Origin: Lachnospiraceae bacterium
Lineage (GTDB): Bacteria > Bacillota > Clostridia > Lachnospirales > Lachnospiraceae
DNA: 9,363 bases
Reading direction: 5' to 3'
Assembly: GCA_015057205.1 (NCBI GenBank)
Contig: SVEW01000065.1
Location: 1 to 9,363, forward strand
In this document: piece by piece, positions 6,144-9,363 of the stretch
Layout of the letters: every line of letters starts with the position of its first letter
How positions within the stretch are numbered: position 1 is the first letter of the stretch
Position numbers and translations under genes: made by a program
Notes under the pieces: model-generated
What the model was told of the DNA's origin: nothing
Database searches by the model: none
What the model saw: only the letters and a program-made list of their open reading frames with translations

Positions 6144-7515
6144 TACAAAACTCCTCCCATTCCTTCAATTCCTTCAATTTGGTTTCCATCTCCGCATCGG
6201 AAAGGCTGGTGGTACGTCCATCTGCATAAATGGTATCTACCCATTCCTTTAATTTTACAACCACCGGATGTTCTTTCGCTATCCTTTTTTCGCCTTTTAA
6301 GTGATACTTATCGTTAATCCAATACGCAATGCCGGCCAAGCCTGATGTATCACTGATTGCCACGCCCGGATCCCGATTCAATAACTTCTTGGTGTTAAAA
6401 ATCGTATAGATTTCTTCATCCTTCATCAAACCGTCTGCATGAATACCGGCTCTGGTCACATTAAAATTGGCACCTGCAAATGGTGTCATTGGCGGAATAT
6501 CGTATCCGATTTCATCCTGATAATAGCGGGCAATTTCCGTAATGGCCGTGGTGTCCATGCCGTCTAACGATCCGCGTAGTGATGCGTATTCAAATACCAT
6601 GGCTTCTAACGGTACATTTCCTGTTCGCTCCCCGATTCCAAGCAGGGAGCAGTTTACTGCGCTGGCACCGTATAGCCATGCGGTGGACGCGTTGGCAACC
6701 CCTTTATAAAAATCGTTGTGCCCATGCCACTCCAACATTTCATTCGGCACACCGGAGTAATGCTGTAACCCGTAGATAATACCTGCTACACTTCGCGGCA
6801 ACGCAGCTTCTGTATAAGGAACACCGTACCCCATGGTATCGCAGGCACGAATTTTAACCGGTACGCCCACTTCCTGTGACAAGTCCATTATTTCATTTAC
6901 AAACGGTACCACAAACCCATAAAAATCTGCTCGCGTGATATCCTCAAGATGACATCTTGGCACCACACCGGCCTCAAAAGCATCCTTGATACTTGCCATA
7001 TAGTAGTCCACAGCCTGACGTCGGGTCATCTTCATTTTCTTAAAAATATGATAATCACTACAGGAAACAAGTATCCCAGTTTCCCTGATTTCCATATCCT
7101 TCACCAATTTGAAATCTTCTTTCTTCGCACGAATCCATGTGGTAATCTCCGGAAATTTGTAGCCCAGTTCCATACATTTCTCCACTGCTTCCCGGTCTTT
7201 CTTGGTATATATAAAAAATTCCGATTGACGAATCAATCCAAACGGTCCTCCCAATCTTGCCATAAGCTTATAAAGATCCACTATCTGTTTTACCGTATAG
7301 GGCATTCTTGACTGCTGTCCGTCCCGAAAAGACGTGTCCGTAATCCAGATGTCCTCCGGCATATTAATCGGCACACGACGATGGTTGAATGCAATCTTCG
7401 GAACCTCTTCGTAATTAAACATCTCCCGATAGAGATTCGGTTCTTTCACATCCTGTAGTGAATACTTATAATTGCTCTGCTCTAGCAGGTTGGTTTTATT
7501 GGATATCTCAAGCAT
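6136..7515 (-). CDS. Re-type citrate synthase (homocitrate/isopropylmalate synthase family)
   Basis: A 459-residue DRE-TIM metallolyase. Residues 57-70 (WITDTSFRDGQQSR) give the Arg64-Asp65 substrate and metal motif, EWHGHNDF has the metal pair His264 and His266, and GIGERTGNVPLEAM near 293-306 is the conserved glycine/Glu segment. Family sequence alone fits isopropylmalate, homocitrate or Re-citrate synthase. The ITDT.FRDGQQ start, the absence of a leucine-regulatory C-terminal domain, and location directly before aconitase and isocitrate dehydrogenase favour Re-citrate synthase, as characterised in Clostridium kluyveri. That enzyme condenses acetyl-CoA and oxaloacetate with stereochemistry opposite to the usual synthase and is typical of strict anaerobes. 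The ATG at 7515 has a strong AAGGAGGG 6 bases upstream. As first gene of the operon it commits carbon to 2-oxoglutarate and glutamate. An alternative is a homocitrate-type synthase, but no lysine-pathway genes are nearby. Confidence 0.85.
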   Translation of the reverse strand: MLEISNKTNLLEQSNYKYSLQDVKEPNLYREMFNYEEVPKIAFNHRRVPINMPEDIWITDTSFRDGQQSRMPYTVKQIVDLYKLMARLGGPFGLIRQSEFFIYTKKDREAVEKCMELGYKFPEITTWIRAKKEDFKLVKDMEIRETGILVSCSDYHIFKKMKMTRRQAVDYYMASIKDAFEAGVVPRCHLEDITRADFYGFVVPFVNEIMDLSQEVGVPVKIRACDTMGYGVPYTEAALPRSVAGIIYGLQHYSGVPNEMLEWHGHNDFYKGVANASTAWLYGASAVNCSLLGIGERTGNVPLEAMVFEYASLRGSLDGMDTTAITEIARYYQDEIGYDIPPMTPFAGANFNVTRAGIHADGLMKDEEIYTIFNTKKLLNRDPGVAISDTSGLAGIAYWINDKYHLKGEKRIAKEHPVVVKLKEWVDTIYADGRTTSLSDAEMETKLKELKEWEEFCNV

Positions 7516-7568
7516 GATGATCCCTCCTTCAAAACTATCTTATTGACTATCATTTCAAGCATTGCATA

Positions 7569-7580
7569 CTTGTATACAAG
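7569..7580. promoter_or_regulatory. Palindromic operator, probable GntR/FCD binding site
   Basis: CTTGTATACAAG is a perfect 12-bp palindrome, extending to 18 positions (7566-7583) with one mismatched pair. It fits the TnGT..ACnA pattern typical of FadR-subfamily regulators. It overlaps the last two bases of the -10 and spans the presumed transcription start, a position expected to block transcription when bound. The obvious candidate protein is the FCD regulator encoded second in this operon. Confidence 0.65.
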
Positions 7581-7607
7581 CATAGCACGTAGACAGGTAT
7601 TCGTCAA
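7579..7607 (-). promoter_or_regulatory. Sigma-A promoter of the citrate synthase operon
   Basis: On the minus strand TTGACG (7607-7602) and TATGCT (7584-7579) are separated by exactly 17 bases, close to the housekeeping consensus. The start would fall near 7572, giving a leader of about 57 bases before the citrate synthase ATG. It lies directly downstream of the terminator of the preceding unit, where a new promoter is needed. Confidence 0.75.
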
Positions 7608-7620
7608 TACATATCATTAT

Positions 7621-7649
7621 AAAAACACCCGAGCGGCACTCCGCTCGGG
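7621..7649 (-). terminator. Strong rho-independent terminator after the msrA unit
   Basis: A perfect 9-bp GC-rich stem (CCCGAGCGG at 7628-7636 with CCGCTCGGG at 7641-7649) and a 4-base loop lie 5 bases past the stop of the membrane protein gene. On the minus strand it is followed by TG and TTTTT. It insulates the msrA unit from the citrate synthase operon. Confidence 0.9.
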
Positions 7650-7654
7650 CTTTT

Positions 7655-8347
7655 CTATTTAACAAAGGATGCAAACACCGGCACACTCTCTCCTTCATCC
7701 TCTTGACCTATGTTAATATCCACCACACATACCTCTCCAACGGAACTTCCTGCACGAAGCTCCGTAATATAGGTATCCGCACCATCTTTCCACACATCAA
7801 ATTGTCCCGTAAACAAATTGTAGTTCTCGATGACCTCCGGATTCTTAAGTAATTTCATGGTTGCGTCTTCATGCAGCATGGATTTGCTAAGCGAAAAATC
7901 ACCTACACGCATCTGTCCACTATCCGCTTCCCAGATGTACATACGATTGGATTCTTTTTTCGGATTGTGGATGTACACCTGCTTTCCATCTGCGCTGGCC
8001 AGAATATCGAGCTCATCATAAGCCTCGTTTTCCGAAAGTCCAAGTACTGCAAGATCCGCCGCTTCCACCACATTCTGCGTCTTTCTATCAAAAAAGAATA
8101 ATCCGAATCGTTCCTCTCCATAATATCCGTACAAAAGAATCCGTTCTTTATCCGCAAAGAGCAAACGCATGCGATTCTCATCCCAATAATCGGAAGCTTT
8201 CATCGAAACCGCGTGAACCGAGACCTCCTTTGTACGAGCAGAAGGCTTCATGGCAAATAAAATACCCACTGCCACCACACCGCACACCGCAATTACTATA
8301 CACACTGACCAAACCCATTTCGGTCCTTTTCGCAAAATCCCCACCAT
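7655..8347 (-). CDS. Single-pass membrane protein of unknown function
   Basis: A 230-residue protein that I do not recognise with certainty. The N-terminus has a short basic stretch, then one hydrophobic segment at about residues 10-33 (VWSVCIVIAVCGVVAVGILF), so about 195 residues are probably outside the membrane. These include blocks that look like beta strands: ILLYGYYGEERFGLFFFDR, then LASADGKQVYIHN and NRMYIWEADSGQM. From memory this resembles the extracellular tail of some clostridial BlaR1/M56 sensor proteins, but the protease part is absent here; treat that as a weak lead. No lipobox cysteine follows the hydrophobic segment. The ATG at 8347 has GGGAGGAGG 5 bases upstream. It starts 19 bases after the msrA stop, so the two are probably cotranscribed. 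A strong terminator follows its stop. Confidence 0.8.
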   Translation of the reverse strand: MVGILRKGPKWVWSVCIVIAVCGVVAVGILFAMKPSARTKEVSVHAVSMKASDYWDENRMRLLFADKERILLYGYYGEERFGLFFFDRKTQNVVEAADLAVLGLSENEAYDELDILASADGKQVYIHNPKKESNRMYIWEADSGQMRVGDFSLSKSMLHEDATMKLLKNPEVIENYNLFTGQFDVWKDGADTYITELRAGSSVGEVCVVDINIGQEDEGESVPVFASFVK

Positions 8348-8366
8348 ATACGCCTCCTCCCTAAAC

Positions 8367-8855
8367 TTATTTCTTCCGTCCGGACTCTACTAATTCCTTC
8401 TCAAATGCCTCCGGATTCTTCAAATAGTAATCCTGGTGCTCATCTTCCGCCTCATAGAAATTCTTATAGGGCAAAAGCGCCACCTGCACCTTCTTTCCTT
8501 CTTTCGCCTCTAAATCGGCAATTCTTTTTGCAGCAATTTCCTTTTCCTCCTCCGAAGTAAAGAAAATTGCCAACGTATAGGAAAAGCCTTTATCAATAAA
8601 TTGCCCTTCCCCGTCGAAAGGGTCTACGTTAGCAAAGTAGATATCCAATAAACGGTTATAAGACACTTTTTCCGAATCATAACTCAGTTTGATTGTCTCC
8701 CGGTGCCCGGTTCGCTGTGCCTTTACCTCCTCATAACTGGGATTTATTTCGTCGCCTCCGGCATAGCCGCAAATCACCTCATCCACACCATACATCTTAT
8801 AAATCGGAGTAACGCACCAAAAGCATCCCCCCGCAAAATAAGCATTCTTTCTCAT
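8367..8855 (-). CDS. msrA: Peptide-methionine (S)-S-oxide reductase MsrA
   Basis: It repairs oxidised proteins by reducing methionine S-sulfoxide back to methionine in the cytoplasm. The protein is 162 residues, a compact MsrA without an MsrB fusion. The N-terminal signature GGCFWC gives catalytic Cys11. TGHRE carries the conserved catalytic Glu, and AEDEHQDYY near the C-terminus is the other family signature. The only cysteines are 11, 14 and 29, so there is no C-terminal resolving cysteine; recycling must use Cys14, Cys29 or an external thiol. Although the genome encodes SelA and some clostridial MsrA are selenoproteins, the catalytic codon here is TGC. The ATG at 8855 has GGAGG 9 bases upstream. 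A terminator lies immediately before the gene and no clear promoter fits in the gap. The next gene, a membrane protein, starts 19 bases after its stop. Confidence 0.96.
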   Translation of the reverse strand: MRKNAYFAGGCFWCVTPIYKMYGVDEVICGYAGGDEINPSYEEVKAQRTGHRETIKLSYDSEKVSYNRLLDIYFANVDPFDGEGQFIDKGFSYTLAIFFTSEEEKEIAAKRIADLEAKEGKKVQVALLPYKNFYEAEDEHQDYYLKNPEAFEKELVESGRKK

Positions 8856-8873
8856 ATTTCATTACCTCCATAT

Positions 8874-8908
8874 AAAAATAGCGAAGCGAGACACTCCCCG
8901 CTCCGCTA
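8874..8908 (-). terminator. Terminator between the PLP enzyme gene and msrA
   Basis: On the minus strand a 10-bp stem with one G-U pair (arms TAGCGGAGCG and CGCTTCGCTA, 8879-8908) and a 10-base loop is followed by TTTTT. It lies 12 bases past the PLP enzyme stop and ends only about 18 bases before the msrA ATG. Confidence 0.8.
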
Positions 8909-8920
8909 AAAAATCAAGCA

Positions 8921-9363
8921 TTAAATTTGGTCAAGTCCCTGTTTGAAATCAGCGATGATATCATCGATGTCTTCCAAACCAACGGAAATACGAACCAATC
9001 CTTCGTCAATTCCTGCAACCTTTAACTCATCTGCTGTGTAAGTAGAATGTGTCATGGATGCCGGATGCTCAACCAATGTCTCAGCATCACCAAGGCTTAC
9101 TGCAACGGTTGCAAGTTTCAAACTGTTACAGAACTTCATGCCGGCAGCCTTTCCACCTTTTACAATCATGGAAATCATGCCGCCAAATTCCTTCATCTGC
9201 TTCTTGGCAATATCATGTCCCGGATGATTTGCAAGTCCCGGATAGTAAACTGCCTCTACCTTATCGGAAGCATCTAAGAATTCTGCAAGCTTCGCTGCAT
9301 TGTAGCAATGACGCTCCATACGAATCTGTAAAGTCTTCAGACCTCTTAAAATCAGGAATGCTT
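8921..9363 (-). CDS. Cys/Met-metabolism PLP enzyme, methionine gamma-lyase-like, partial
   Basis: Only the last 146 residues are in the window; the frame stays open to the right edge, starting AFLILRGLKTLQIRMERH, a conserved stretch of this family, so the Met inside it is not the start. The PLP-binding Lys lies outside. AVSLGDAETLVEHPASMTHS and GLVRISVGLED are hallmarks of the gamma-family, with the Arg of the latter expected to hold the substrate carboxylate. The HPASMTHS form followed by YTADELKVAGI is closest, from memory, to methionine gamma-lyase and cystathionine gamma-lyase, less so to O-acetylhomoserine sulfhydrylase (which has HPASTTHS). Possible products are therefore methanethiol or sulfide, 2-oxobutyrate and ammonia, but substrate cannot be fixed from this part. 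A terminator follows 12 bases after the stop, and msrA, another methionine-related gene, comes next. Confidence 0.85.
   Translation of the reverse strand, partial: AFLILRGLKTLQIRMERHCYNAAKLAEFLDASDKVEAVYYPGLANHPGHDIAKKQMKEFGGMISMIVKGGKAAGMKFCNSLKLATVAVSLGDAETLVEHPASMTHSTYTADELKVAGIDEGLVRISVGLEDIDDIIADFKQGLDQI

Noticed and set aside
8820..8830. MsrA as a selenoprotein
   Set aside because: The catalytic codon in GGCFWC reads TGC, so it is a cysteine enzyme.

Overview
The window looks like chromosome from an anaerobic Firmicute of class Clostridia, plausibly Lachnospiraceae. This is inferred from strong GGAGG-type ribosome sites, moderate G+C, a Re-type citrate synthase paired with an Aquifex-type aconitase, and SelA. 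Every supported gene lies on the minus strand, so transcription runs from high to low coordinates. No stretch of more than about 140 bases lacks a gene, and I see no mobile element, CRISPR array, tRNA or rRNA.

Right end, in transcription order. A partial PLP enzyme of the Cys/Met family (methionine gamma-lyase-like, 8921 to beyond 9363) ends at a hairpin terminator (8874-8908). It is followed at once by msrA (8367-8855) and a single-pass membrane protein of unknown function (7655-8347). That unit closes at a strong 9-bp-stem terminator (7621-7649).

Centre: a compact operon for the first oxidative steps of a partial TCA cycle, acetyl-CoA plus oxaloacetate to 2-oxoglutarate. It carries Re-citrate synthase (6136-7515), an FCD-domain GntR regulator (5508-6143), aconitase (3575-5506) and isocitrate dehydrogenase (2410-3558). 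The first two genes overlap by 8 bases, the next junction is 1 base, and the last is 16 bases. A well-formed promoter (TTGACG, 17 bases, TATGCT) lies upstream. A perfect 12-bp palindrome, CTTGTATACAAG, overlaps its -10 end and presumed start site. This is a natural place for the embedded GntR protein to control its own operon.

The main anomaly is the aconitase gene. It is a full-length, otherwise intact reading frame broken by one in-frame TAA at 4568-4570, between the first [4Fe-4S] ligand motif (CTNS) and the second (CACGPC). The frame is not shifted and no residues are missing. Explanations are a recent nonsense mutation, a sequencing or assembly error, or a split enzyme made by stop-restart at the GTG 6 bases after the stop.

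Left end. selA (959-2356), for selenocysteyl-tRNA synthesis, follows isocitrate dehydrogenase after 53 bases that hold a probable extended -10 promoter, and ends at a hairpin (931-953). Beyond it lies an ECF sigma factor (343-816) overlapping by ATGA the start of a membrane anti-sigma protein (346 to beyond the left edge), a typical sensor pair with an unidentified signal.
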